From Hondaea fermentalgiana (taxonomy: Eukaryota > Sar > Bigyra > Thraustochytrida > Thraustochytriidae), in the NCBI GenBank assembly GCA_014084085.1, contig NPFB01000014.1:186477-250476 (forward strand): DNA of 64,000 nt, written 5' to 3'. Shown in pieces: positions 1 through 9,614 of this stretch. A program made the translations under genes and the position numbers. The stretch's first letter is position 1. Each line of letters begins with the position of its first letter. The notes below the pieces were generated by a model. That model saw only the letters and a program-made list of their open reading frames with translations. It searched no databases and had not been told where the DNA came from.

Positions 1-1583
1 TCAAGGAGGCCTCGCGGCAGCCGAGAGCGCGCAGCCGCCTGCCGGGCATCGAGTCGCACGTCGCGCCCGTCGGCGACCGCCGGCCCTCGCACGGGAGGCC
101 GTACGCCCTGTCGGACGACCTCCTGCGCCCGCCCACGGGGACGCGCCGCCCGAGCGCGCTGGCCGCGGGCCAGGCCGGCGAGGACGACGAGGACGACACG
201 GCGCTGTGGGAGGCCGTCGCCATGCTGCAGACGGAAGACGCAGACGAACACCTCGAGGGCGCACGAGGGCTGCGCGAGCTTCTGAGTCGCCCCGACACCC
301 CGCCCATTTCGCTTGTCGTTCAGTCTGGCGTGGTTCCGCGCTTGGTCGAGCTGATTGAGCGCACCGAGGCGCCCGAAGAACTCGTGTACGAAATCCTCTG
401 GGCCCTGAGCAATGTCGCGTCCAGTACAAGCACCATGACCGAAGCCGTTGTGGACGCCCTGGCGGTCCCCGCCGTGGTGCGCATCCTCCTCAACGACCCC
501 TCGGAAAGGGTCTTCGAGCAGGCGATATGGTGCATTTCAAACATTTGCGGCGACAGTCTCATCCATCGTGACCTCGTGTATAGCAGTTTTCCCATGCAGG
601 CCTTTCTCACGACACTTAGCAGCGCTTCCACGCGCTCCGGGCTTCGCGTAAGCGTGTGGTTTCTCGCCAACTTTTTGCGATTCAAGCCGTACCCCTTTTC
701 CACGCACGACTTTTCGCCAGTCCTCGAAGCGCTGGGCGATCTCGTCGAATCGAGAGACACGGATGTATTCACGGACACCTGCTGGGCCCTTAACTACGTT
801 ATGGCGGGCCCAGAGCCAGAGGCTGGCGTTTGGGCCGAGGCAGTTCTCGTCAGTTCGGACGCTGTCCCTAGACTTCTTTTGCGTCTCGATCACCTCGATC
901 ATGCTCACGAGCTCGAGGCCGCGCTTGGAGTTCTTTGCAAGGCTGCGCGAAGTCCCGCCATGAGTCCGCCGCTTCAGGATGCTATTCTTTCGGCACTCCC
1001 ACCTGTTTTGCGGCACGCGCGTGAGGCCTTTCGTAGATGTGCGTGTCTCACAGTACTCAACATTGCAAAGCACGACCCCGCGCTTGTTCGTTCGTCAGAT
1101 GTACTTGGCGCTTGCTTCGAGCTTCTGGAGGACGACAGTAACGGCATTGACCAGGTGGCTGTTGACCTCCTTGAGGTTGTAGTGCAAGAGGCGGATCGAA
1201 TTGATCTTGTCGATCTCGCCGAGCGCGGCGCCCTTGAGGGTCTCGCCACCTATTTGCAAAAGATTGCGACGATGTGCGTGATTCAAGAGGATCGCGACTC
1301 CGGTAGTACAGGAACTGCTCCTGCTACGAATTCCGACCAAGAGCAGGCGGATTATGAAGCGCAGGCACTTTTGCCGTTAGAGTTGATTCAGGTCTTCCTT
1401 TCTCATGACGATCGAAAAATAAGCGTTCTCGGTGCGCGTGGATTTCGGGAGGCCTGCGTAATTCTAGGCATTCCATTGGCCATCCAAACGTTAGCGCGCA
1501 TCGGAGAAGGTCAACCCGTTAGCGAGAAGAGTGCTGCAGTTGTTCTTGCTGAAAGTCTCGCGCGATTTTTCGAGAGCCCATGA
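1..1583 (+). CDS. Importin subunit alpha (armadillo-repeat nuclear import adaptor), 5' partial
   Basis: The frame is open from the left edge (first full codon at 3) to TGA at 1581-1583, giving 526 visible residues, close to the 520-550 usual for importin alpha. Only the N-terminus, probably part or all of the importin-beta-binding segment, is missing. The first ATG in the window (222) is internal. Armadillo repeats are clear: successive helices carry the Trp/Asn ladder that binds nuclear localisation signals, seen as WALSNVA, WCISNIC, WFLANFL and WALNYVM. The stretch SGVVPRLVELIE is a typical first ARM repeat. By family knowledge it bridges classical NLS cargo and importin beta at the nuclear pore. 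It is divergent (for example WFLANFL where most have WTLSN), so the exact paralogue cannot be named. The gene downstream converges on it. Confidence 0.88.
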   Translation, partial: KEASRQPRARSRLPGIESHVAPVGDRRPSHGRPYALSDDLLRPPTGTRRPSALAAGQAGEDDEDDTALWEAVAMLQTEDADEHLEGARGLRELLSRPDTPPISLVVQSGVVPRLVELIERTEAPEELVYEILWALSNVASSTSTMTEAVVDALAVPAVVRILLNDPSERVFEQAIWCISNICGDSLIHRDLVYSSFPMQAFLTTLSSASTRSGLRVSVWFLANFLRFKPYPFSTHDFSPVLEALGDLVESRDTDVFTDTCWALNYVMAGPEPEAGVWAEAVLVSSDAVPRLLLRLDHLDHAHELEAALGVLCKAARSPAMSPPLQDAILSALPPVLRHAREAFRRCACLTVLNIAKHDPALVRSSDVLGACFELLEDDSNGIDQVAVDLLEVVVQEADRIDLVDLAERGALEGLATYLQKIATMCVIQEDRDSGSTGTAPATNSDQEQADYEAQALLPLELIQVFLSHDDRKISVLGARGFREACVILGIPLAIQTLARIGEGQPVSEKSAAVVLAESLARFFESP

Positions 1584-1959
1584 ATCTTTGTTTCACCCCA
1601 GGTCAGCTTGTCAGCAGAACACGACCTACGATTGTTTAAATTCAACAGTGCGTTTCGCACCACGGTCCAAGACCTCGTGCAAATATGACATGAGGTCAGG
1701 TCAACAACTTGTGAGCGAGTTGATCGCTGCTGTTATTGTTCTGGCAATCAGCTTGTCTTTCTTGCAGGAGAATCTGATGCCTTTCTATATTATTATCACA
1801 TGTTATACATTGTTTTGTTGATGCAAACTGTCACGGTTCCGCAAATGTGTGATTCTTGAGAATGATTCTTGAAAAATAAATCATACCGATGAAAAGGCAC
1901 CAGTACCTACCATCAAATGTTTGATATAATTTTGAGCACTTTCACATTACGGCATCGCA
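1584..1959. other. Convergent 3' intergenic region
   Basis: This AT-richer spacer lies between two convergent genes. It holds an AATAAA-like string near 1875 that could serve importin alpha polyadenylation. No gene or RNA was recognised. Confidence 0.5.
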
Positions 1960-3336
1960 TCACAGCTTTGCGCGAGGCAAAAGTCGTGAACTTGCAAGAA
2001 GAACGCAATTCTTCGCCCCAATGCAACTCATCTCCATTGCGCTCGCAACGTCCTCGATGCGATTCACATGATAGAGGTGTCCATCTGGATCGAGCGAGAA
2101 GCCATCAGTTCCATTGAACTCGCCCTCTTCGTACGCTGGATATGCAAGCCAGTCACATATCTTGACCTTGTCGCTCGCAAGCTCGCTAAAGAGGCTTTCG
2201 AGGCCCTCCGAGGATAAGATTGCTTTGGAAAAGACCTTGTGCACCTGCTCCGATACTTTTTTCTCTGCTTCGACCGGTCCGTACGATCCGATTGAGTTAA
2301 CAAAGTATGAAGGCGATGTTACGAGAACCATGCCAGGCGCATCGGCGCCCTCGGGCTCGCCGAGAGGAGCCATTTTGCCTGGAACAAAGGTGGCCACTGT
2401 ACGCTGATATGGCTTGAGAACAGGCGCAGGGACGCCTTGAAAGAGGATCTGAGCCTCGCGAGAATTCGAGATTGCAGGACATGCCAAGAAAACAAGATCA
2501 AAAGGTCCTTCTACCCCGTCTTGGCTTGCATCAAGATTGCGCACCTCCAGCTCATATTGCCCTGCAGCTGTCCGGCGCACAGCATCCACGCTGTGACCAA
2601 ACAGAAGACGGTCGGGACGAGCTGCTTCCAAGAGACCCTCTGCGACCAGACGATTCCCGCCCTTGACGCTCCACAGCTCGGCACCAGAGCCAGCGAGAGC
2701 CACGGACCCGACAAATGCTGGCATGGCCGGGGTCTGCCCATAGTTCACGTGAACAATTCCCATGGCCAGCTCTTCAATGAATCGTTCCGAAAACCCCTCT
2801 TGTTTAAGATTTTCACGAAGCGTACGAGAAAGTAAAGCAGGGAAGTCGGCATCCATGGCCGCCACGAGCTCGCGCGGTGTTGCAAATCCCTTTCCGTTGT
2901 TCTGCAATTCATAGATTTTAGCGAACTTCTCCAAGAGCGCTCCTGTGTACTTATTGAGGCGAAAGATATCGAGCCCATATCGCCAGAGCATGCGAGCGAA
3001 AGTCACCAGGGTCCATGGGCTTGTCTTGAGGAACATTTGCTGGCCGTCAAAAAGCCCGAGCTCGTTGTCAGGCGTGCTCTGTCTCGTCAATCTGAGCATT
3101 TTGGCAAATTCCACCATGTATGCATTTTTCCCGTGGATGATCGAGCCTCCAGCCTCGTACCCTGCGTCGTCCACTTGCACAACATCCAGCCGCCCCCCTG
3201 CGCGTTGGCCGCGTTCAAAGACGACGAGCTCGGCGATGTCAACGCCAAGATCGCCGCTCCGCACAAAGTGCGCTGTCGCGCTTCCTCCGATCCCGGCCCC
3301 GACGACGGCCACGCGCAGGCCCTTGTGAGACGCCAT
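1960..3336 (-). CDS. Prenylcysteine oxidase-like FAD protein
   Basis: This is a 458-residue flavoprotein. It starts with a Rossmann dinucleotide-binding motif (VAVVGAGIGGSATAHF, residues about 8-23), followed by the second nucleotide-contact region (VFERGQRAGGRLD) and the prenylcysteine-oxidase hallmark YEAGGSIIHGKN. The C-terminal half has the expected hydrophobic substrate region. The family oxidatively cleaves the thioether of farnesyl- or geranylgeranyl-cysteine left after degradation of prenylated proteins, releasing cysteine, a prenyl aldehyde and hydrogen peroxide. The open frame extends to a GTG at 3360; the first ATG is at 3336 and puts the Rossmann motif immediately after the start. 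Unlike animal PCYOX1 (about 505 aa, lysosomal) no signal peptide is visible, so either the enzyme is cytosolic or an upstream exon was missed. Confidence 0.85.
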   Translation of the reverse strand: MASHKGLRVAVVGAGIGGSATAHFVRSGDLGVDIAELVVFERGQRAGGRLDVVQVDDAGYEAGGSIIHGKNAYMVEFAKMLRLTRQSTPDNELGLFDGQQMFLKTSPWTLVTFARMLWRYGLDIFRLNKYTGALLEKFAKIYELQNNGKGFATPRELVAAMDADFPALLSRTLRENLKQEGFSERFIEELAMGIVHVNYGQTPAMPAFVGSVALAGSGAELWSVKGGNRLVAEGLLEAARPDRLLFGHSVDAVRRTAAGQYELEVRNLDASQDGVEGPFDLVFLACPAISNSREAQILFQGVPAPVLKPYQRTVATFVPGKMAPLGEPEGADAPGMVLVTSPSYFVNSIGSYGPVEAEKKVSEQVHKVFSKAILSSEGLESLFSELASDKVKICDWLAYPAYEEGEFNGTDGFSLDPDGHLYHVNRIEDVASAMEMSCIGAKNCVLLASSRLLPRAKL

Positions 3337-3505
3337 CAATGCAGCCCGCCGCCTGGGCACGTTAATGAGGTTGCTGTTCTGCGACCTGGCTGATGCATGA
3401 CGAAAAATCCGAGCCTTCTTTCCATGTGGTTGATCAGATGGATGTTTTTAGTTGGCCTAAATAAGTCGCCCCAGCGGGCTTTTACTAAAAGATACTGTTC
3501 ACGTT

Positions 3506-4561
3506 TTACTGTAACAAAGAATTATCAGTGCCCGAAGCCAAGTCGACGTCTGCTGCGCAGTCTAGTGATGGTGGCTCTTGCTCGCTGTCGCAGGAAGTCT
3601 CTTGGATAATCATCTCATGTGCCGAAATGAGCGACGCATCGTCTGGAGAACTTGTGAGGGCCGCGTCAACAAAACCGTACGCGAGCCAAGTATGTCGAGC
3701 GGACGCGCCTTGCGCATACGGAGCGAGAAGAAATTCACGTGCCGATACCGTGCGCGTTGTAAAGCAGTCAAAGAATTGACTCTCGCGATCTGTCGCACAG
3801 TCAGCATTCAACGCGTCTGCCGGACCTGTGTTGAGAAGATCTGCAAACGGAACGAGGCATGATGCCTTGTGCCATTTCCCATCGCGAGGGCTGCGTACAG
3901 GCACGCCAAAAATACGACTTTGTACAAGCGCAATACCTGTCATAAAGACGGAGGGATCCGAGGCTACAGATTGCAAGAGGGCGCTCGAGCGCCAACGGGA
4001 TCGCAAGCTCGAACGAAGATCGCGTATCTCGCTGGCAAAATCAGGCGCCTTCGAGGCGAGCGAATCCAATTGAGCGTCGCAAAGGAAAAGTGCAGTCGTG
4101 GTCAAGTTAACAGGCATGCTTTCCCAAAGCCCGGACCAAGCTGAAGCACGTGGAGATGCGCGCTCGCGCAAGACAAAGGCAGCCATGAGGTCTAGGTCGC
4201 CAAGATGGTCGAGCGTTTGCTCAGACCAGCCGTCATGAAGGAAAGCAGCCACAGCATGTTCCACATTCACAAGAGCGCGAAGCGGAATTCGGGCTACACG
4301 CTCACCCTTGGCCAAGTCTCGCGTCGCCCGAATCCCGCGACCACAACAGGCTTGCGTGGCGAGCTCTACAGCATCGAGTTGCAGGCCCGCAGACGGGTTC
4401 AAGGTCTGCAGCCATGCATCCATTGTCTGCAGCAAGGATTTCGCAGTCTCTGTGATGTGCGCGGCTTCGCATTGCGAGTGATGCTCATCCAAGAAGGTGG
4501 CCCCTAGCAAGCCCAGCAACAGCAATAACGCTGTCGAGCTCACAGACAGACCCGAACGCAT
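3506..4561 (-). CDS. Secreted/ER SET-fold protein of the SETD3/RuBisCO-LSMT type, degenerate active site
   Basis: This 351-residue protein begins with a classical signal peptide (basic start, then STALLLLLGLLGATFL). The N-terminal SET half reads GRGIRATRDLAKGERVARIP, matching the split SET domain of the SETD3/SETD4/LSMT family. After a helical insertion (about residues 110-215) the second SET half follows: LVPFADLLNT, then FLLAPYAQGASARHTWLAYGF. In active family members the first motif is LxPxxDxxNH and the second contains YGxxSN; here NH is NT and the second Asn is Ala. The C-terminal substrate-binding lobe of SETD3 is missing. The fold assignment is solid; methyltransferase activity is doubtful, and entry to the secretory pathway is unusual. 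It is 169 bp upstream of the PCYOX-like gene on the same strand and divergent from the aldehyde dehydrogenase. Confidence 0.72.
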   Translation of the reverse strand: MRSGLSVSSTALLLLLGLLGATFLDEHHSQCEAAHITETAKSLLQTMDAWLQTLNPSAGLQLDAVELATQACCGRGIRATRDLAKGERVARIPLRALVNVEHAVAAFLHDGWSEQTLDHLGDLDLMAAFVLRERASPRASAWSGLWESMPVNLTTTALFLCDAQLDSLASKAPDFASEIRDLRSSLRSRWRSSALLQSVASDPSVFMTGIALVQSRIFGVPVRSPRDGKWHKASCLVPFADLLNTGPADALNADCATDRESQFFDCFTTRTVSAREFLLAPYAQGASARHTWLAYGFVDAALTSSPDDASLISAHEMIIQETSCDSEQEPPSLDCAADVDLASGTDNSLLQ

Positions 4562-5033
4562 TGTATTGTATAGTACTACTCAACCTCACGACCAAGCTTC
4601 CGAGCCGAAAGAGCTCGCGCCCGGCGCTTGCCGCGCCAGTAACGCGCTGCCGCCGACCTCGCTGCCGAAGTCGAGATCGCCGCCGACGTCGGAGCGGAGC
4701 GCTCGCTTCGGCGTCGACGTTGGTGCCGCAAAGGCGCCGGCTTTTGAGGTTTGGCCGAGGGCTCGGTCGAATGGGATTCCGGAGCACACACATTTTTAGC
4801 AGCAGCGACGAGCAGCGAGCAGCACAAGCTGCAAGAGCAAACACGGAAACGATTGCGCTTTCGTAGTACAAGCGCAGCAAACAAGCAAGCGATTATACAC
4901 GTAGAAAAGGCGGGCAAAAGGACATTGAAGAGCTGCGCTCGAGTTCCGCCGTTGCTGTTGTCGTTGTCGATCTCGTCGTCGTTGTTGAGATTGTTGACGG
5001 TCTCGTTATCGACGTCGACGTCGTCGCCGCGTC
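4562..5033. promoter_or_regulatory. Divergent promoter region between the SET-fold and ALDH genes
   Basis: This 472-bp spacer is bounded by two start codons and should carry both promoters. The ALDH-proximal part (about 4950-5030) is a GTT/GTC/TCG-rich simple sequence just before the ATG. Reading frames here are short and overlap on all strands. No individual promoter element could be identified. Confidence 0.45.
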
Positions 5034-6714
5034 ATGGCCGGGATAGATCAGGACGCCGTGGACGCCAAGGTGCGTGAGCTCGAACTCGACGGCGCCAAAT
5101 TGTCCACAAAGGTGCAAAGGCTTGCCGCGATCGACGGCAAGTTTGTTGATTGCGCGAGCGGGGAAAAACTGCAAAGCGAGAACCCCGCGACAGGCAAGCT
5201 CGTGGCCGAGATTGCTGCGTGCGGAGCCTCAGAGATCGATCATGCTGTTCGCGCAGCGCGCACAGCCTTCGAGGACGGTAGATGGTCCACGCTCGCTCCG
5301 CGTGAACGTATGAAGATCCTTCAGCGATTGGCGGATCTTCTCGAAGAACATGCCCTTGAGTTTGCTGTCCTGGATGCGGTTGAGGCAGGCAAGCCTATCG
5401 CAGACTGTCTCGAGGGCGACGTTCCCGAGACTGCGACTTGCATTCGCTTTCACGCTGAGAGCGTCGACAAAGTTCAAGACCAGATCTCCCCGACAGACCC
5501 CGATCACCTTGCTATGATCGTGCGGGAACCTGTCGGCGTCGTGGGCCTAATCACCCCGGTACGTTAGCGATAACTTCATCGAGACAAGGAATCAGAGACC
5601 GAAAACGGTCGTCTTGAGAAGCCCTCGCATGCATGACCACTAACCCAATGCGCGGCGCAATAACTTCTCATTCTTTTACAAAACACAGTGGAATTTCCCC
5701 TTGGCCATGGTAGGCTGGAAGATTGCGCCTGCGCTGGCCACGGGCAACAGTGTCGTTCTGAAGCCTGCCGAGCTCACCTCGCTCAGCGCCATTCGTCTTG
5801 CCGAACTCGCACTCGAGGCAGGCGTGCCTCCTGGTGTGTTCAATGTGGTCCCAGGCCTTGGCGCAACTGCGGGCGCGGCGCTTGCAGCCCACATGGACGT
5901 TGACATGATTGGCTTCACAGGGTCCACCTTGGTCGGTCGTCTCGTGCTTGAAGCTGCCGCCAAGTCTAATCTCAAGCGTGTTTCTCTCGAGATGGGTGGC
6001 AAAAGTCCACAACTTGTCTTTGACGACGTCAAAGACCTCGACGAAGCTGCCGACCATATTATGAGCGCCGCATTTTGGAATCAGGCCGAAAACTGCAGCT
6101 GCGGAAGCCGCCTCATCGTGCACGAAGCCGTCAAGGATGAGCTTCTTGGCAAGCTCAAGGATCGACTCGTGGCCTGGGAAGTGGGCGATCCTCTTTTGCT
6201 CTCGACCAAGATTGGTTCCATGATCTCGATTTCACACGCTGAAAAAGTGCGTGGCTTTATTGCTTCGGCTCAGGAAGAAGGTGCGCAGATCTTTGCACAA
6301 GGAGCGCAGCGCGGACCTGTGAATCGCTTCATTCCGCCGATCATTTTCGACAATGTCGACAATCGCTCCTCGCTAGCGCAAGAAGAGGTATTTGGCCCCG
6401 TACTGGCGGTCATTCCCTTCAAGACAGAAACGGAAGCTGTTGCCATCGCCAACGACTCCAAGTATGGTCTTGCGGCATCCGTGTACACATCGAATCTCAG
6501 CCGCGCGCACCGCGTGGCGCGCAAGCTCCGTGCGGGCAATGTCTCGGTGAATTGCTTTGCAGAGGGCAACGAGACCACCCCATTCGGGGGCTACAAGCAG
6601 TCTGGCTTTATAGGTCGCGACAAGTCCCTTGAAGCCAATCTTCAATACCAGGAGTCCAAGACGATTTGGATTGATCTCGCGTCCACAGTCGCAACCGGCA
6701 AGGCTGAAACCTAG
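5034..6714 (+). CDS. NAD(P)-dependent aldehyde dehydrogenase (one intron)
   Basis: Two exons, 5034-5558 and 5689-6714, encode 516 residues, the normal ALDH length. The junction is phase 0 and restores the family motif TPWNFPL exactly across the splice. Other hallmarks are GNSVVLKPAE (cofactor pocket), GFTGSTLVGR (NAD Rossmann motif), LEMGGKSP (general base Glu), NQAENCSCGSR with the catalytic Cys two residues after the Glu, and EEVFGPVLAV. The family oxidises aldehydes to carboxylates with NAD(P)+. The NQAENCSCGSR motif and overall layout resemble the gamma-glutamyl-aminobutyraldehyde/betaine-aldehyde branch; substrate cannot be decided here. There is no obvious targeting peptide, so it is probably cytosolic. 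The ATG at 5034 is the first in frame and follows the simple-sequence leader. Confidence 0.93.
5559..5688 (+). other. Spliceosomal intron of the ALDH gene
   Basis: This 130-bp GT..AG intron has donor GTACGT and acceptor ACACAG after a T-rich stretch. Reading through the donor gives an immediate in-frame TAG; removal restores the ALDH TPWNFPL motif. Confidence 0.92.
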
Positions 6715-7288
6715 ACTTACGCTGCGCGTCGTTGCAACGAGCTTCTCATCAACACCCCTAGTATACTAATAAAAGGATAACTAGGCCTAATCTTGAAACT
6801 GTAAAGGTATCCAAGACAAAGCGGATCCACCTAGCGTTCATGGATTTGCAGCGCGTTGCGTGCATCTTCCAATCTTTACGGGTGGTAGAAATGTACAAAT
6901 TGTCAATGTCTCAAGCGGAAAGGACCGTCGCTATGAACTTTAAACGGAATAGTAGACAATGGTTCGGCTTCGACTGCAGCGCCAGCTCAGGCCAAGGCGG
7001 TTGGTAGGAGACAAAGTTGCGGTAATTCCACCGCCCGCACAGACAGACAGTCGTAGGGAGAGAGATAGGCAGGCAGATAGAAAATGAAAAAGATGGAAAA
7101 TCAGGCAGCGTGAACCTGGGACCCGCAGCCAAAGTCGAATTGTCCACCTCTCCTGTATGCCAGCGCCACAGTGTGACAAAGAGAACAACGGATTTCTGAC
7201 GTCCAGCCTAGCCGATCGGGGACATTGACGCAGCGTCCATGCCCGCGTCGAAGCAAAACGTAAAACGCGGACGAGCGCGGCAAGCAAG
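6715..7288 (+). other. Intergenic region, ALDH 3' end to metalloprotease 5' end
   Basis: This spacer lies between two tandem plus-strand genes. It carries TAGGCCTA at 6782-6789 and a purine-rich GACA/GATA-like stretch at about 7040-7100. No tRNA, snRNA or protein gene was recognised. Confidence 0.45.
6782..6789. promoter_or_regulatory. TAGGCCTA palindrome 67 bp after the ALDH stop
   Basis: An 8-bp palindrome close to a stop codon on the plus strand, one of three such occurrences noted. A function in 3'-end formation or transcription stop is only inferred. Confidence 0.4.
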
Positions 7289-9424
7289 ATGGTGAAGCAG
7301 GTGATCCTGGGCGCGGTGTTGCTGGCAGCATGCGGCAGTTGTACGACAGTCGCAGCGCTTGAGCAGCAGCAGCAGCAACAGAGAGTGCACCTTCAGGCAT
7401 GGACTCCGCTCGAAGAGAACGAAGTTCCGCAAGATGAGCATGTCTCCAATCGCGCCTTGCTAGAAATAGCCGAGATCGGCGACTACGTACAAATCCACAC
7501 CAACGAGGTCTTCGAGCACTTGGCCTCCATGCGCAACAACACCAGCACGTTGTCCTTTGCCATGCCTGGTCAAGCGAATACGACCCTCCTCTGCAATCTC
7601 ACCGAGTCCAATCTGGCAATGCCACCAACGCTCGCTGCAAAGTTTCCCACGTTGCACGTTTGGCGGGGCAAATGCGACGATGGCAGTCTCGTCGATCTCG
7701 CCGGAGAAGAGGGAGCTCCGGACTCGATCTCCATCTCCTTCCAGCAACCCATGTCTGCAGAATCAATCTATGTGGACAGCGCTGTACCGTCATCGTCAAA
7801 ATATCTCGTCTATAACACTCGTAAAGCGCGTGTTGCAAGCAAGCACGCTGGCGCTGGGTCTAGCCGCTACAAGTACGCGGAAGCACCCGTGCCAAATGAC
7901 GCGGACCTCAAGGCGCGTTTGAGCGCGACCAAGGCTTCGGCAAAGTCAGCCTCAAGGGACGAGGTGAACGCTTCAACCTCAAGCAAGCAACGAGCGTTCG
8001 CGTCTTCCACGCAGTCACCTACCGTGGGACGCAAGCTTAGACTCGCGCTCATTGCGCACAAAGAGTATGTGGCTGTAAGTGGAAGTACAAAAGAGGCTGC
8101 TCTCTTGGCAATGCTGAAAATCATCTATCGCGTCAACAATGTGTACATGCGCGAGCTTGGCGTCTACTTTCAGCTCATTGACAACAACGATGAGCTGATC
8201 TGTCTTCCAGACTCTACAGATGATGCATGCGATCTGAGCAATGACATTTACATCCTGTACGAAACATACGACTTTCTTGAAGCGCGTGGAGTCACCGTCG
8301 ACCAATATGATATTGGCCACAGCTTTACCACAGCGTCGGGTGGCGTTGCCGCCTTCGAAAGCGCTTGCACGTACTGGAAAGAAATGGGCACAACAGGTCT
8401 TCAAGACCCTACCGGTGACATCTTTGCCATCGACTTTGTGTCCCACGAACTTGGCCATCAGGTCGGCATGGGCCACACTTTTCGCGACTGTCAATATAGC
8501 AACAGTCAATTGGACAGAAGAGACGCAGTGGAACCTGGATCTGGAACCACGATCATGAGCTATGCCGGCCTGTGCTACAGCACCGATGTCGAGTTCACCG
8601 CGATGCCGATTTTTCATCCCATCTCCATTCAACGAGCGCGAGCCTTTCTCGAAAAGGAATCTTGCGGAACCGTCATTTCCACCTCCCGATCTTCGCCGAT
8701 TGTGTCAGCTCCCAGAACTTGCAGAGTGCCTGCAAAGCAAGGCTTCTTCTTGGAAGGGAGCACAACCTCTACAGATGGCAACTCCGTTTTTCAATGGGTA
8801 CGTGCTGACAATGGGCGCGCAAGCTATCGCATGCAGTCGGTAGCTCGCTTTCGTGTCTGGGAGCCAACGCAAAGCAAGACTCGTTACTTTCCCAATCTCT
8901 ACTTTTTGCTCAACAGCATCGACACACTCGAAGAAATCCTTCCTCGAAGAAGATCGAGAATGACCATGCGATTCCACGAGCGTGCGCTCTACGATGAGGA
9001 CGGCACCATTGAATCTTTCGAGGATGCTCTCATTGGCGATTACGCTTTCGCAGAAACGCGGGTCCGGTTTCTGAAGATTCGGCCGCTTCAAATCGTCAGC
9101 TCTGGAAGTTTCGCCCAAGGGCAGTCGTACACTTTTCGCTGGAAGGTTGGCAATACCAAGAGACTTGCCAAAAATGTTGGTATTTATCTTGCTCTGGATG
9201 AGATCTCACAAGAGGTTATTGAAGACTTTGACTATGGTGACGATCTTCAGGATCCAAACTGGGTTCTCGTAGCAACGTCTCGCAACAGAGGCAGGGCCAC
9301 AGCTCTTGTCCCCGCTACAATTCATAGTTCTGACACCGCTCAGCCTGGTTTGCTCATGATTCGCTCCATTGACACCAGTGGCTGTGCGTTTTTTGACATC
9401 AAACGCATCATGATTGACCCCTGA
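7289..9424 (+). CDS. Secreted metzincin zinc metalloprotease (M12B/reprolysin-like)
   Basis: This 711-residue protein has a signal peptide (residues 1-23, VKQVILGAVLLAACG core) followed by a Gln-rich run. The first 245 residues look like a propeptide/N-domain. The catalytic domain carries the full metzincin zinc site HELGHQVGMGH (His386, Glu387, His390, His396) and a Met-turn IMSYAG (Met423) about 27 residues later, as expected for reprolysin-type enzymes. The Cys residues around the site (CDLS, CTYWKE, CQYS, AGLC) could form disulfides. The C-terminal 250 residues (GQSYTFRWKVGN and onward) resemble a beta-sandwich accessory domain. There is no disintegrin or transmembrane segment, so it is predicted to be a secreted soluble protease. 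The sequence around the zinc site resembles bacterial reprolysin-like proteases, but its origin cannot be resolved here. Confidence 0.85.
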   Translation: MVKQVILGAVLLAACGSCTTVAALEQQQQQQRVHLQAWTPLEENEVPQDEHVSNRALLEIAEIGDYVQIHTNEVFEHLASMRNNTSTLSFAMPGQANTTLLCNLTESNLAMPPTLAAKFPTLHVWRGKCDDGSLVDLAGEEGAPDSISISFQQPMSAESIYVDSAVPSSSKYLVYNTRKARVASKHAGAGSSRYKYAEAPVPNDADLKARLSATKASAKSASRDEVNASTSSKQRAFASSTQSPTVGRKLRLALIAHKEYVAVSGSTKEAALLAMLKIIYRVNNVYMRELGVYFQLIDNNDELICLPDSTDDACDLSNDIYILYETYDFLEARGVTVDQYDIGHSFTTASGGVAAFESACTYWKEMGTTGLQDPTGDIFAIDFVSHELGHQVGMGHTFRDCQYSNSQLDRRDAVEPGSGTTIMSYAGLCYSTDVEFTAMPIFHPISIQRARAFLEKESCGTVISTSRSSPIVSAPRTCRVPAKQGFFLEGSTTSTDGNSVFQWVRADNGRASYRMQSVARFRVWEPTQSKTRYFPNLYFLLNSIDTLEEILPRRRSRMTMRFHERALYDEDGTIESFEDALIGDYAFAETRVRFLKIRPLQIVSSGSFAQGQSYTFRWKVGNTKRLAKNVGIYLALDEISQEVIEDFDYGDDLQDPNWVLVATSRNRGRATALVPATIHSSDTAQPGLLMIRSIDTSGCAFFDIKRIMIDP

Positions 9425-9436
9425 ATGATTTGTCAA

Positions 9437-9472
9437 GGGGAGGGGAGGGGAGGAGAGGGGAGGAGAGGGGGG
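9437..9472 (+). repeat. G-rich purine tract with several GGGG runs
   Basis: This is a run of GGGG separated by A or AGGAGA immediately after the metalloprotease stop and before the convergent ABCA gene. Four or more G-runs with short loops fit an intramolecular G-quadruplex pattern. A poly-T stretch follows at about 9510. Confidence 0.7.
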
Positions 9473-9614
9473 CTAATACACAATCGCAAAGAAACCTATG
9501 ATGATGACTCTTTTTTTTTTTTTCTCACTTGTATTTTTCTCACAGATTCTCTCTGCGTGCTGTAACCCTCTTCAAAGAAGCAAAAGGGCAAAGGGTGGAG
9601 GAAGTGGACGTAAC

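Noticed and set aside
6715..7288. Search for tRNA or snRNA genes in this and the other intergenic gaps
   Set aside because: No cloverleaf-compatible A and B boxes or snRNA-like elements were recognised by eye; a covariance-model scan would be decisive.
7101..7441. Minus-strand frames at the metalloprotease start
   Set aside because: Antisense to the signal peptide and Gln repeat of a well-supported protein; the Leu-rich runs arise from the CAG repeat.
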